A DNA stretch of 20,545 nt from a virus: IMG/VR virus record IMGVR_UViG_3300042312_000391, positions 1-20,545 of that record; one strand, 5' to 3'. This document shows, one piece after another, positions 15,243 through 19,756 of this stretch. Within the stretch, counting starts at the first letter, position 1, and the number at the start of each line of letters is the position of its first letter. The notes under the pieces were generated by a model. The model worked only from the letters and a program-made list of their open reading frames with translations, searched no databases and was not told the DNA's origin. Both the position numbers and the translations under genes were made by a program.

Positions 15243-15248
15243 AGTATA
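15243..15248 (-). promoter_or_regulatory. -10 box (TATACT) of the late block, leaderless
   Basis: Read on the minus strand, TATACT ends 6 nt before the ATG at 15236. A short TTCGGC/GCCGAA inverted repeat (15257-15262, 15277-15282) lies just upstream. Confidence 0.5.
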
Positions 15249-15357
15249 TCTTATTATTCGGCGGGATTTAAGTTAAGCCGAAAATAGAGATATCAAACCA
15301 TCATAAGACACACTATGCCTGCTACGCAGTCAATAATGTCTAACTGGATGCAGTATC

Positions 15358-15363
15358 TATACT
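15358..15363 (+). promoter_or_regulatory. -10 box (TATACT) of the nuclease-like gene, leaderless
   Basis: TATACT ends 6 nt before the ATG at 15370, the mirror image of the divergent late promoter. No Shine-Dalgarno precedes the ATG and an in-frame stop lies at 15334, so the ATG is the only sensible start. Confidence 0.5.
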
Positions 15364-15369
15364 TGCTTA

Positions 15370-15993
15370 ATGTCCCGATATGGGTTATACTTAGATGTGC
15401 TAGATACAATAAAAAATATTCTAATTGAAGGTTTGACAGAGAAGTTAAAAATACATCATAGTGTTTATCGTCTTCCTTGTACCAGCGAATTTTTAGAAGA
15501 ACTTATTGCTAACACCTTTACAGAACATGGCCTGATAAACGACTGGCAGCCTAATAGAAGCCATTCTGTCAGCGTAGATATGTCTTTAGAGTCAGGCGAG
15601 AGTTTCTCCATAAAATCGGGGGTATATGCAAATAACACACTAACCTTCTCAGGCTCAAGATTAGGTAAACATGAAACCCTAGATAAGATGATAGCCAGCG
15701 TAGTGGATAATAGCCCTAAGTATTATGTGTGTCTTGCTAAAGCAGACCAGGATTGGTCTTCTGTCCCCGCCAAAAATGAGAAGAAGGTTTATTATTTATT
15801 TATTTTTGATTCCCAAACCTTGATATATGATAATGGGGTTTGGAATAAGGTTGAAACTAAGTCTGGTGGATATAACTATGTTATGGAGTCTATAGGGATG
15901 TCTGCTAGAATTAATACCAGTATGTCTTCACAGTTGTGGACCAGTGTTAGTGAATCTATTATTGGTTCCCCGACAAAACTTGAAATAGAATAA
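15370..15993 (+). CDS. Possible PD-(D/E)XK-type nuclease (restriction-endonuclease-like)
   Basis: A 207-residue protein of uncertain family. Asp70 in SVSVD and the later SFSIK (Ser80-Ile-Lys82) fit the catalytic Asp ... x-x-Lys of restriction-like nucleases, with Glu43, Glu44 and Glu78 as extra acidic candidates. SGSRLGKHETLDKM and the strand KKVYYLFIFD follow, a layout seen in some type II restriction enzymes. No methyltransferase is nearby in the window, so if it is a nuclease it may degrade host DNA or be protected by phage DNA modification. It lies at the strand switch between late and early genes. The assignment is from motif layout only. Confidence 0.4.
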   Translation: MSRYGLYLDVLDTIKNILIEGLTEKLKIHHSVYRLPCTSEFLEELIANTFTEHGLINDWQPNRSHSVSVDMSLESGESFSIKSGVYANNTLTFSGSRLGKHETLDKMIASVVDNSPKYYVCLAKADQDWSSVPAKNEKKVYYLFIFDSQTLIYDNGVWNKVETKSGGYNYVMESIGMSARINTSMSSQLWTSVSESIIGSPTKLEIE

Positions 15994-15999
15994 TCTTTT

Positions 16000-16008
16000 T
16001 GGTATAAT
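16000..16008 (+). promoter_or_regulatory. Extended -10 box (TGGTATAAT)
   Basis: It lies 31 nt before the ATG at 16040, with Shine-Dalgarno AAAGGGGG between. Confidence 0.55.
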
Positions 16009-16039
16009 TAATACAACAAGCCTAAAGGGGGATAGTTAA

Positions 16040-16228
16040 ATGAATAAAGAAGAAATTGTTATATTGATGGTTGATAGCATAAATGAAAACAATCGTCAAT
16101 TATGCGAACAAACAGGTATGGATAAAGATCAAGCCGAAAAACAGATTGCGGAAAGTCAGCCGTCACTTAGATTTTTAATGGAAAATGTATATAACAAATT
16201 AGTTGAAAAAGAAATAATTAAAGGCTAA
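16040..16228 (+). CDS. 62-residue acidic helical protein, unknown
   Basis: MNKEEIVILMVDSINENNRQLCEQTGMDKDQAEKQ and so on: charged and helix-prone, with one Cys and no membrane segment. It has a strong Shine-Dalgarno and its own extended -10 promoter. It resembles small phage regulatory or inhibitor proteins in size only. Function unknown. Confidence 0.65.
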   Translation: MNKEEIVILMVDSINENNRQLCEQTGMDKDQAEKQIAESQPSLRFLMENVYNKLVEKEIIKG

Positions 16229-16239
16229 GTTAATAAAAA

Positions 16240-16323
16240 TTATTCAAGTTCAACAGGTGGAACAGATGAGTGTAGTTCTTCACAAATACACTTATCGCAG
16301 CATTGCTTTGTTTCTTCGTCCAT
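16240..16323 (-). CDS. 27-residue Cys-rich peptide
   Basis: MDEETKQCCDKCICEELHSS and so on has four Cys in seven residues (CCDKCIC) inside an acidic peptide, suggesting metal binding. The start is 6 nt after an extended -10 (TGATATAAT at 16330-16338), so it is leaderless. It is convergent with the 16040 gene. Reality of the gene rests on promoter placement and Cys pattern. Confidence 0.5.
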   Translation of the reverse strand: MDEETKQCCDKCICEELHSSVPPVELE

Positions 16324-16329
16324 AAATAT

Positions 16330-16338
16330 ATTATATCA
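16330..16338 (-). promoter_or_regulatory. Extended -10 box (TGATATAAT), leaderless
   Basis: Read on the minus strand, it ends 6 nt before the ATG at 16323. Confidence 0.55.
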
Positions 16339-16354
16339 GAAGTGTTAAATTTTT

Positions 16355-16450
16355 TTAGTTATACCATTTTGAAGATTTTTTAGATTGTAGTTTTGCAATC
16401 AATAAAAGTCCCAATATGGCTAAAACAGAAAAAAATAGCCCCTTTATCAT
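16355..16450 (-). CDS. 31-residue single-TM peptide
   Basis: MIKGLFFSVLAILGLLLIAK then LQSKKSSKWYN: one hydrophobic segment (residues 4-19) with a basic C-terminal tail, so a small inner-membrane peptide. Its ATG overlaps the TGA of the upstream 54-codon gene (ATGA, 16450-16447), and Shine-Dalgarno AGAGGAAAAG lies inside that gene. Last gene of a three-gene coupled operon. Confidence 0.6.
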   Translation of the reverse strand: MIKGLFFSVLAILGLLLIAKLQSKKSSKWYN

Positions 16451-16611
16451 TTCTTTTCCTCTTTTATGTATGGCTTTAGTATATCCCAGTGGCCTTTAGG
16501 ATTTCCCTGATATACCTGCCCAGTTTCCCTATCTAGCAATAGCCATTTTTCAGGTCTTTTGGTTTTTACTGTCAATAATGTTGGTTCATCAAAAACCTTA
16601 TATTGAGTCAT
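16447..16611 (-). CDS. 54-residue protein, unknown, coupled operon
   Basis: MTQYKVFDEPTLLTVKTKRP then EKWLLLDRETGQVYQGNPKG and HWDILKPYIKEEKK. WLLLDRETGQVYQG reads like a small beta hairpin, and the protein is probably cytosolic. It overlaps its upstream and downstream genes by 4 nt each (ATGA). Confidence 0.6.
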   Translation of the reverse strand: MTQYKVFDEPTLLTVKTKRPEKWLLLDRETGQVYQGNPKGHWDILKPYIKEEKK

Positions 16612-16727
16612 GAAGATAGTGCCAAACTAAAATGTTTTTTGCAAACATCAACTATTTGGTAATCATATGGTTGTAGGTAAATGCTTTCTTCATTACAAAA
16701 GTAACATTCTTTAGAGTCAGATTTCAT
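16608..16727 (-). CDS. 39-residue zinc-finger-like protein
   Basis: Cys8-x2-Cys11 and Cys29-x2-His32 form a CCCH-type metal site in a 39-residue protein. First gene of a three-gene operon joined by ATGA overlaps. TAAAAT (minus strand, extended as TGG) ends 6 nt before the ATG, so a leaderless start is predicted. Confidence 0.58.
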   Translation of the reverse strand: MKSDSKECYFCNEESIYLQPYDYQIVDVCKKHFSLALSS

Positions 16728-16733
16728 ACTTTA

Positions 16734-16755
16734 ATTTTACCACATCAGGTATAAT
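16734..16755. promoter_or_regulatory. Divergent leaderless promoter pair
   Basis: Minus-strand TGGTAAAAT (16734-16742) ends 6 nt before the ATG at 16727. Plus-strand TATAAT (16750-16755) ends 6 nt before the ATG at 16762. The two -10 boxes are 10 nt apart, so simultaneous binding of two polymerases looks impossible. Confidence 0.55.
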
Positions 16756-16761
16756 GGCTAT

Positions 16762-16842
16762 ATGGGTTTTTTATTGTTTTCTATAACAGTTATATGCGTG
16801 ATTGGCGTAATTAAAATAGTTTTGGATGCCCTTGAGCGATAA
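16762..16842 (+). CDS. 26-residue single-TM peptide
   Basis: MGFLLFSITVICVIGVIKIV then LDALER: almost wholly hydrophobic over residues 2-20. Leaderless start after TATAAT. It overlaps the start of the zinc-ribbon gene by 17 nt, indicating coupled expression. Confidence 0.52.
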   Translation: MGFLLFSITVICVIGVIKIVLDALER

Positions 16843-17029
16843 CTCAAAGCCTTGGGATTTAATTAATGGATCTCCTAGGTCACCAGAAGAGATTGTTCAA
16901 TCCCGCTTAGAAATTTGTAGAGACTGTGATTGGTTTAGAAAAAATACTGAAACATGTAGGAAATGTAATTGTTTTATGAAATTAAAAACATTGTTAGAAA
17001 AATCTAAATGCCCAATAGGTAAGTGGTAA
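16826..17029 (+). CDS. Small phage zinc-ribbon protein
   Basis: A 67-residue protein with Cys31-x2-Cys34, Cys44-x2-Cys47, Cys49 and Cys62. The framework SRLEICRDCDWF...TCRKCNCFMKLKT...KCPIGKW is a recognisable family of very small phage proteins with the ending KCPxGKW. Family members have no established function; metal binding is clear. It lies in a coupled pair with the TM peptide. Confidence 0.78.
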   Translation: MPLSDNSKPWDLINGSPRSPEEIVQSRLEICRDCDWFRKNTETCRKCNCFMKLKTLLEKSKCPIGKW

Positions 17030-17191
17030 TTATTTTTTATTGTGATCTTTTTCAGACTTGCAAGAACAGCCATTACAGCAAAACTCTTGAAAAACCTTTA
17101 ATGCCAGACCATCGTTTGTAGCAATGTAGATAGAAGACTCATATCCTTTTGGTCTTTGTCTTGCCCAGGACTCTGAATAGTTAAATTCCAT
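17030..17191 (-). CDS. 53-residue Cys-cluster protein
   Basis: MEFNYSESWARQRPKGYESS then IYIATNDGLALKVFQEF and a Cys cluster CCNGCSC followed by KSEKDHNKK. Its ATG lies inside the end of the upstream gene (11-nt overlap) with Shine-Dalgarno GGAGG. Metal binding is plausible. Convergent with the zinc-ribbon gene; their stops almost touch. Confidence 0.58.
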   Translation of the reverse strand: MEFNYSESWARQRPKGYESSIYIATNDGLALKVFQEFCCNGCSCKSEKDHNKK

Positions 17192-17333
17192 GTTCCTCCA
17201 TATACTTTAATCTTTCCATAAGTTTATGATGCTCTGGGTCTTCAAGCATTTCTTTAATAGCATCTGTAACTTTTTTGCTTGGCATACTATTGTCATCTGC
17301 CATAGAAAATTCAAGATTATCTAGAAAAGCCAT
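17181..17333 (-). CDS. 50-residue helical acidic protein
   Basis: MAFLDNLEFSMADDNSMPSK then KVTDAIKEMLEDPEHHKLME and RLKYMEEHGI: helical and charged, with no Cys. Start overlaps the end of the upstream TM peptide by 13 nt. Function unknown. Confidence 0.58.
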   Translation of the reverse strand: MAFLDNLEFSMADDNSMPSKKVTDAIKEMLEDPEHHKLMERLKYMEEHGI

Positions 17334-17386
17334 ATTAATGCTGCCACACCGACTATGATGATAGAGATTAGTAGTTGTTGTTTCAT
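17321..17386 (-). CDS. 21-residue single-TM peptide
   Basis: MKQQLLISIIIVGVAALIWL then F: two polar residues and then a full membrane-spanning stretch. TATAAT (17393-17398) ends 6 nt before the ATG, so leaderless. First of a three-gene overlapping operon. Confidence 0.48.
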   Translation of the reverse strand: MKQQLLISIIIVGVAALIWLF

Positions 17387-17392
17387 AAAATC

Positions 17393-17398
17393 ATTATA
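17393..17398 (-). promoter_or_regulatory. -10 box (TATAAT), leaderless
   Basis: Read on the minus strand, it ends 6 nt before the ATG at 17386. Confidence 0.5.
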
Positions 17399-17401
17399 CT
17401 C

Positions 17402-17560
17402 CTAAATACTCCACCAGGTGTTAGTGTTATAAAAAAATCCTACTTTTTCTTTATATTCGGCATATCTTTTATTTACCGTATCCCAATTAGGATCGTTGGT
17501 GTTCAAACCACAATATCCACATAGGCCAGGACCTGTGTATGCATAGACGTGTTGGCACAT
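17402..17560 (-). CDS. 52-residue zinc-ribbon-like protein
   Basis: The frame could start upstream at 17605, but the internal ATG 17560 is preferred: TATAAT (17567-17572) ends 6 nt before it and would otherwise be coding. Cys2-x-His4 and Cys14-x2-Cys17 (QHVYAYTGPGLCGYCGLNTN) form a small metal site; the remainder is helical (KRYAEYKEKVGFFYN). Resembles small phage CxH...PGxCxxCG proteins. Confidence 0.6.
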   Translation of the reverse strand: MCQHVYAYTGPGLCGYCGLNTNDPNWDTVNKRYAEYKEKVGFFYNTNTWWSI

Positions 17561-17566
17561 ATATTT

Positions 17567-17572
17567 ATTATA
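17567..17572 (-). promoter_or_regulatory. -10 box (TATAAT), leaderless
   Basis: Read on the minus strand, it ends 6 nt before the ATG at 17560 and argues against the longer start at 17605. Confidence 0.5.
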
Positions 17573-17665
17573 CCCCATCCCCTGAAAATCTGAAAAAATT
17601 TTCATTTTACAAAAATCTGAATATTTTTCTTAGATGTATGATATGTGATTTTAAAAATAAAAAAT

Positions 17666-17687
17666 AAAAAAAATAGTGAGCACACTA
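17666..17687 (-). terminator. Intrinsic terminator of the early minus operon
   Basis: TAGTG (17674-17678) pairs with CACTA (17683-17687) around a 4-nt loop, followed on the minus strand by eight T (17673-17666). The stem includes the TAG stop of the last gene. Confidence 0.72.
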
Positions 17688-17786
17688 CTCTAACTCTGTG
17701 TAGTGCGCCCTGTCATAGTCTGCAAGTGTCCCACCATTTTCTAGGTGGGTCTTGCGTCTTAGTTGCTCAGCAGAATACTCAGCCAC
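17685..17786 (-). CDS. 33-residue charged peptide, last gene of early minus operon
   Basis: GTG start directly abuts the upstream TAA; Shine-Dalgarno AGGAGAG lies 9 nt before it, inside the upstream gene. VAEYSAEQLRRKTHLENGG then TLADYDRAHYTELE is hydrophilic and helix-prone. A strong hairpin (17722-17755) lies in the coding sequence, so a structured RNA is also possible. Confidence 0.5.
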   Translation of the reverse strand: MAEYSAEQLRRKTHLENGGTLADYDRAHYTELE

Positions 17787-17924
17787 TTATCTATCTCTCC
17801 TAATTAATTTAACTGAATAAATAAATGCGATAGTGCCAACCAATAACCATGTAGGTATATTGATCTGCAATTCTATGCTGTCAGCATATAGGCCAAATGA
17901 GTTTAGATCTAGGTATAGTTCCAC
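17787..17924 (-). CDS. 45-residue single-TM protein
   Basis: GTG start 17924, overlapping the upstream TAG by one base (TAGTG) after AGGTGG. ELYLDLNSFGLYADSIELQI leads to a TM stretch (PTWLLVGTIAFIYSV) and a basic end KLIRRDR, so N-out/C-in by the positive-inside rule. Function unknown. Confidence 0.58.
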   Translation of the reverse strand: MELYLDLNSFGLYADSIELQINIPTWLLVGTIAFIYSVKLIRRDR

Positions 17925-18082
17925 TATGCCACCTGCTCTATCTTGTGCACCAAGTATTCAAATTTTAATGGTGGATTTACTGAATTGAATTCGTCAATAA
18001 TCTTGACGATATCTTTAATGCTATTAGCGGTTAGCGTACCCTTTTGCAGGCTACCTTGCCAAATTGAATAAGTGATTTTCAT
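17924..18082 (-). CDS. 52-residue protein, unknown
   Basis: MKITYSIWQGSLQKGTLTAN then SIKDIVKIIDEFNSVNPPLK and FEYLVHKIEQVA: alpha/beta, cytosolic, possibly a host-interaction protein by size. ATG overlaps the upstream TAA (TAATG). Confidence 0.6.
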   Translation of the reverse strand: MKITYSIWQGSLQKGTLTANSIKDIVKIIDEFNSVNPPLKFEYLVHKIEQVA

Positions 18083-18192
18083 TAGTTGCTACCACCAAAC
18101 ACTGCACCAGCGATAGCAATTAGAGTTATCGTAGCAAGCACGATAGGTAAAACAATATGAGGGTAATCCTCTACCCAATCAAAAAATAGCAT
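18082..18192 (-). CDS. 36-residue single-TM peptide
   Basis: MLFFDWVEDYPHIVLPIVLA then TITLIAIAGAVFGGSN: acidic N-terminus and one membrane segment at residues 13-31. Shine-Dalgarno GAGGAGA lies in the end of the upstream gene, 1 nt from which it begins. Part of the five-gene early operon. Confidence 0.58.
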   Translation of the reverse strand: MLFFDWVEDYPHIVLPIVLATITLIAIAGAVFGGSN

Positions 18193-18193
18193 C

Positions 18194-18346
18194 TTAGTTA
18201 TTCTCCTCTACATTGTATTGAGCAGATAGATAAGCGTTAGCCTGACTTAGTGCGTCAAGCAAGGACTTATCCTCTCTATCGTAGCGAGCCTGTTGGGCTG
18301 CTCTGATATCTGCAATAAGGTTATTGTTAGGGTTATTCTTTATCAT
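18194..18346 (-). CDS. 50-residue helical protein, first gene of early minus operon
   Basis: MIKNNPNNNLIADIRAAQQA then RYDREDKSLLDALSQANAYL and SAQYNVEENN: a hydrophilic, helical protein. AACGAAAGGA precedes the ATG, and the RecA-NDp-like promoter at 18389-18411 lies 43 nt upstream. Confidence 0.6.
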   Translation of the reverse strand: MIKNNPNNNLIADIRAAQQARYDREDKSLLDALSQANAYLSAQYNVEENN

Positions 18347-18388
18347 TTTAGTTTATCCTTTCGTTAGATAACTTTCTTTATACCTGCA

Positions 18389-18411
18389 ATTCTAGCAGGG
18401 GGGTCTGACAA
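18389..18411 (-). promoter_or_regulatory. RecA-NDp/PafBC-like promoter A
   Basis: Read on the minus strand: TTGTCAGAC, 8 nt, TAGAAT. This fits the mycobacterial RecA-independent DNA-damage promoter TTGTCRGTG-N8-TANNNT in spacing and core. A CCTGC/GCAGG inverted repeat frames the -10. It drives the five-gene minus operon. Confidence 0.68.
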
Positions 18412-18439
18412 TTTAGGGGCTTTCCCTAGCGTGTCGTGA

Positions 18440-18455
18440 TGTGATCTACACCACT
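18440..18455. promoter_or_regulatory. CRP/GlxR-like palindrome 1
   Basis: TGTGA-N6-CCACT, two mismatches from TGTGA-N6-TCACA. Its centre is 53.5 bp upstream of the -10 of promoter A. GCGTGTCG lies 3 nt to its left. Confidence 0.5.
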
Positions 18456-18464
18456 TGTGGAGGT

Positions 18465-18513
18465 CTTATTCGCTAGGCTCATCCTCTTGTAGAGGCTTAC
18501 TTGCTAGGCTCAT
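18465..18513. repeat. Pair of 18-nt direct repeats
   Basis: CTTAYTYGCTAGGCTCAT occurs at 18465-18482 and 18496-18513, 31 nt apart, with a CCTCT/AGAGG hairpin between. On the minus strand each begins ATGAGCCTAGC. Possible protein-binding iterons. Confidence 0.55.
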
Positions 18514-18541
18514 ACCTAATTCTTTATTTTGTTGTATGGTA

Positions 18542-18570
18542 ATACTATCAGAGATAACCCTAAAAGTCAA
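18542..18570 (-). promoter_or_regulatory. Sigma70-type promoter on the minus strand
   Basis: TTGACT (18570-18565), 17 nt, TAGTAT (18547-18542) with an extended TGA. It points to the minus operon about 200 nt away and lies 52.5 bp from the centre of CRP-like site 2. Confidence 0.65.
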
Positions 18571-18591
18571 ATCTAAACACGGCGTGTCGCA

Positions 18592-18607
18592 TGTGATCTA
18601 TACCACA
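18592..18607. promoter_or_regulatory. CRP/GlxR-like palindrome 2
   Basis: TGTGATCTATACCACA, one mismatch from TGTGA-N6-TCACA. CACGGCGTGTCG lies 2 nt to the left. It is placed to serve the minus-strand TTGACT promoter. Confidence 0.58.
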
Positions 18608-18660
18608 TAGACAAATGGTACAAATCGGACATTGGCCTCGGCGCTCACGGCGTGTCGTGG

Positions 18661-18676
18661 TGTGCTTAAGATCACA
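18661..18676. promoter_or_regulatory. CRP/GlxR-like palindrome 3
   Basis: TGTGCTTAAGATCACA; the reverse strand reads TGTGA-N6-GCACA. Its centre is 64.5 bp upstream of the -10 of promoter B. CACGGCGTGTCG lies 3 nt to the left. Confidence 0.56.
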
Positions 18677-18715
18677 ATCCCTTATGTCTGAAATGTCCGT
18701 TTTGTATACCCTAAA

Positions 18716-18738
18716 ATGTCAGTGGTCTATGTTAGGAT
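18716..18738 (+). promoter_or_regulatory. RecA-NDp/PafBC-like promoter B
   Basis: ATGTCAGTG, 8 nt, TAGGAT. Closest of the four to the published TTGTCRGTG-N8-TANNNT. It precedes the gene at 18773, which has Shine-Dalgarno GAAAGGTGG. Confidence 0.7.
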
Positions 18739-18772
18739 TATCCTATAAAGTTAAAAAAGAAAGGTGGTCAAA

Positions 18773-18949
18773 ATGACTACATTAGAAATAACAAAGTGTG
18801 TTAGGCATACACCAAATATAAATGCCATGTCTATCGTTCATGATGAGCGATTTACTTTCTGCGAAAATTGTGAGCAGAATATAACTTCTCACTATATTGA
18901 GGACAATGACATCATGTCATACTGGTCTTCATGGAAGGTAGGTAAATAA
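18773..18949 (+). CDS. 58-residue zinc-ribbon-like protein, early operon 1
   Basis: ATG 18773 is chosen over the in-frame GTG at 18764, because GAAAGGTGG lies just upstream of it and the same leader (AAAGGTGGTCA) precedes the ATG at 19757. Cys9-x2-His12 and Cys30-x2-Cys33 suggest a metal site. The next gene's ATG abuts its stop. Function unknown. Confidence 0.62.
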   Translation: MTTLEITKCVRHTPNINAMSIVHDERFTFCENCEQNITSHYIEDNDIMSYWSSWKVGK

Positions 18950-19045
18950 ATGATAACCCTTAATTGTCGTCTATGTGATGAAAAAGTTTCTAGTAATTTA
19001 TTTGATGAGCAAGATATAATTACTTGCTCAAATTGTTGGGAGTAA
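18950..19045 (+). CDS. 31-residue four-Cys zinc-finger-like peptide
   Basis: Cys6-x2-Cys9 and Cys26-x2-Cys29 in a 31-residue peptide (MITLNCRLCDEKV...DIITCSNCWE). ATG abuts the upstream stop directly. A single treble-clef or rubredoxin-like knuckle is possible. Confidence 0.58.
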   Translation: MITLNCRLCDEKVSSNLFDEQDIITCSNCWE

Positions 19046-19046
19046 A

Positions 19047-19172
19047 ATGATTAACGAAATAAAAAATAAAATAATTCGTATTCAAGAATTGCGTCGTAGT
19101 AATGCTGCGACACCAATTCCAAATAAAAAAAAATATTCTAGAAAAATAAAACATAAAAATAAATTGCAATAA
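19047..19172 (+). CDS. 41-residue very basic peptide
   Basis: MINEIKNKIIRIQELRRSNA then ATPIPNKKKYSRKIKHKNKL Q: no acidic residues after Glu14, and over a third of the residues are Lys or Arg. Likely binds nucleic acid, or acts on ribosomes or membranes, by charge alone. One base separates it from the upstream stop. Confidence 0.55.
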   Translation: MINEIKNKIIRIQELRRSNAATPIPNKKKYSRKIKHKNKLQ

Positions 19173-19186
19173 AAAATCCCGAGGCG

Positions 19187-19207
19187 TTTTCCACAGGCTG
19201 TGGATAA
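19187..19207. promoter_or_regulatory. DnaA-box pair (inverted)
   Basis: TTTTCCACA (19187-19195) and TGTGGATAA (19199-19207, minus strand TTATCCACA, a perfect DnaA box). They are 12 nt apart start to start. A replication or regulatory site; the same pair recurs at 20307-20327. Confidence 0.52.
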
Positions 19208-19216
19208 CTTACGATG

Positions 19217-19232
19217 TGTGGTTAAGATCACA
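19217..19232. promoter_or_regulatory. CRP/GlxR-like palindrome 4
   Basis: TGTGGTTAAGATCACA; the reverse strand reads TGTGA-N6-CCACA, within a longer TGTGTG...CACACA palindrome. No -10 box stands at either standard spacing, so its promoter is unassigned. Confidence 0.52.
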
Positions 19233-19338
19233 CAAAATCCTGTCCATATTTTGAGATTTACGGCGTGGCGATTTGCTTTCTTGGATTTTTTTTGGTAAAC
19301 TTACCTAGTAAGAAAATAAAGAAAGGAAGTGGCTAACA
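19233..19338 (+). other. Control region before the 19339 gene
   Basis: It holds TTTACGGCGTGGCG at 19257-19270, a T run at 19285-19293, overlapping GGTAA/TTACC and TTAC/GTAA inverted repeats around 19294-19311, and a Shine-Dalgarno (AAAGGAAG). No RecA-NDp match was found. The -10 box is not clear. Confidence 0.4.
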
Positions 19339-19539
19339 ATGGCTAACTTATTTACAATCCCTCAATTACTGGTAGGACAAAACTACCGCAGTAATTCTAT
19401 CTCTGGAGAAATTATCTCAGCAGAGAAATCTCCTCAACCAATTTGGTATGGAGAAAATACTGAGCCTTATTTAGTAGGCGTGGTTTCTAATAGTGGTAAA
19501 TATACCTACCGCACAGTAGCGGTGAAGGTTGGTGAGTAA
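19339..19539 (+). CDS. 66-residue beta protein, early operon 2
   Basis: MANLFTIPQLLVGQNYRSNS then ISGEIISAEKSPQPIWYGEN and TEPYLVGVVSNSGKYTYRTV AVKVGE. Strand-rich, no Cys and no TM segment. Shine-Dalgarno AAAGGAAG. Its stop overlaps the next ATG (TAATG). Function unknown. Confidence 0.66.
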   Translation: MANLFTIPQLLVGQNYRSNSISGEIISAEKSPQPIWYGENTEPYLVGVVSNSGKYTYRTVAVKVGE

Positions 19540-19661
19540 TGGGATACATAGAAATATTTCGCCTTGATGAGCAGGGTGCTGGATGGGTAGATCTTTCTGA
19601 GGCTACTCCTCAAGAATTGCTTGACCTAGAAATAGGTTTATTTCAGGAAGGGGCTTTGTGA
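19539..19661 (+). CDS. 40-residue acidic protein
   Basis: MGYIEIFRLDEQGAGWVDLS then EATPQELLDLEIGLFQEGAL: acidic, with amphipathic helix likely at the C-terminus. TAATG overlap with the upstream gene. Its stop codon lies inside the CRP-like site at 19657-19672. Confidence 0.58.
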   Translation: MGYIEIFRLDEQGAGWVDLSEATPQELLDLEIGLFQEGAL

Positions 19662-19672
19662 GATAAATCACA
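19657..19672. promoter_or_regulatory. CRP/GlxR-like palindrome 5 (perfect consensus)
   Basis: TGTGAGATAAATCACA matches both TGTGA-N6-TCACA and the GlxR form TGTGANNTANNTCACA with no mismatch. Its centre is 52.5 bp upstream of the -10 of promoter C. Confidence 0.68.
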
Positions 19673-19699
19673 AGGCAACACACCCCTAGCAGGTAGAAA

Positions 19700-19722
19700 A
19701 TGTCAGGGGTATTTGATAGGAT
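19700..19722 (+). promoter_or_regulatory. RecA-NDp/PafBC-like promoter C
   Basis: ATGTCAGGG, 8 nt, TAGGAT. It lies 34 nt before the ATG at 19757. An in-frame ATG inside this element (19700) is not the start. Confidence 0.68.
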
Positions 19723-19756
19723 AGTCTTATCAAACAATAAAGAAAGGTGGTCAGAA

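Noticed and set aside
15241-15369. RecA-NDp-like match before the nuclease gene (ATGTCTAAC)
   Set aside because: The core lacks the AG of TGTCAG and the spacing to TATCTA is off by one, while a plain TATACT lies 6 nt before the ATG.
17402-17605. 67-residue start for the zinc-ribbon gene
   Set aside because: The -10 box TATAAT would lie inside the coding sequence and the extra residues add nothing recognisable; ATG 17560 fits a leaderless start.
18466-18513. 15-codon frame on the minus strand as a gene
   Set aside because: Weak Shine-Dalgarno and repeat-derived; kept only as a possible leader peptide.
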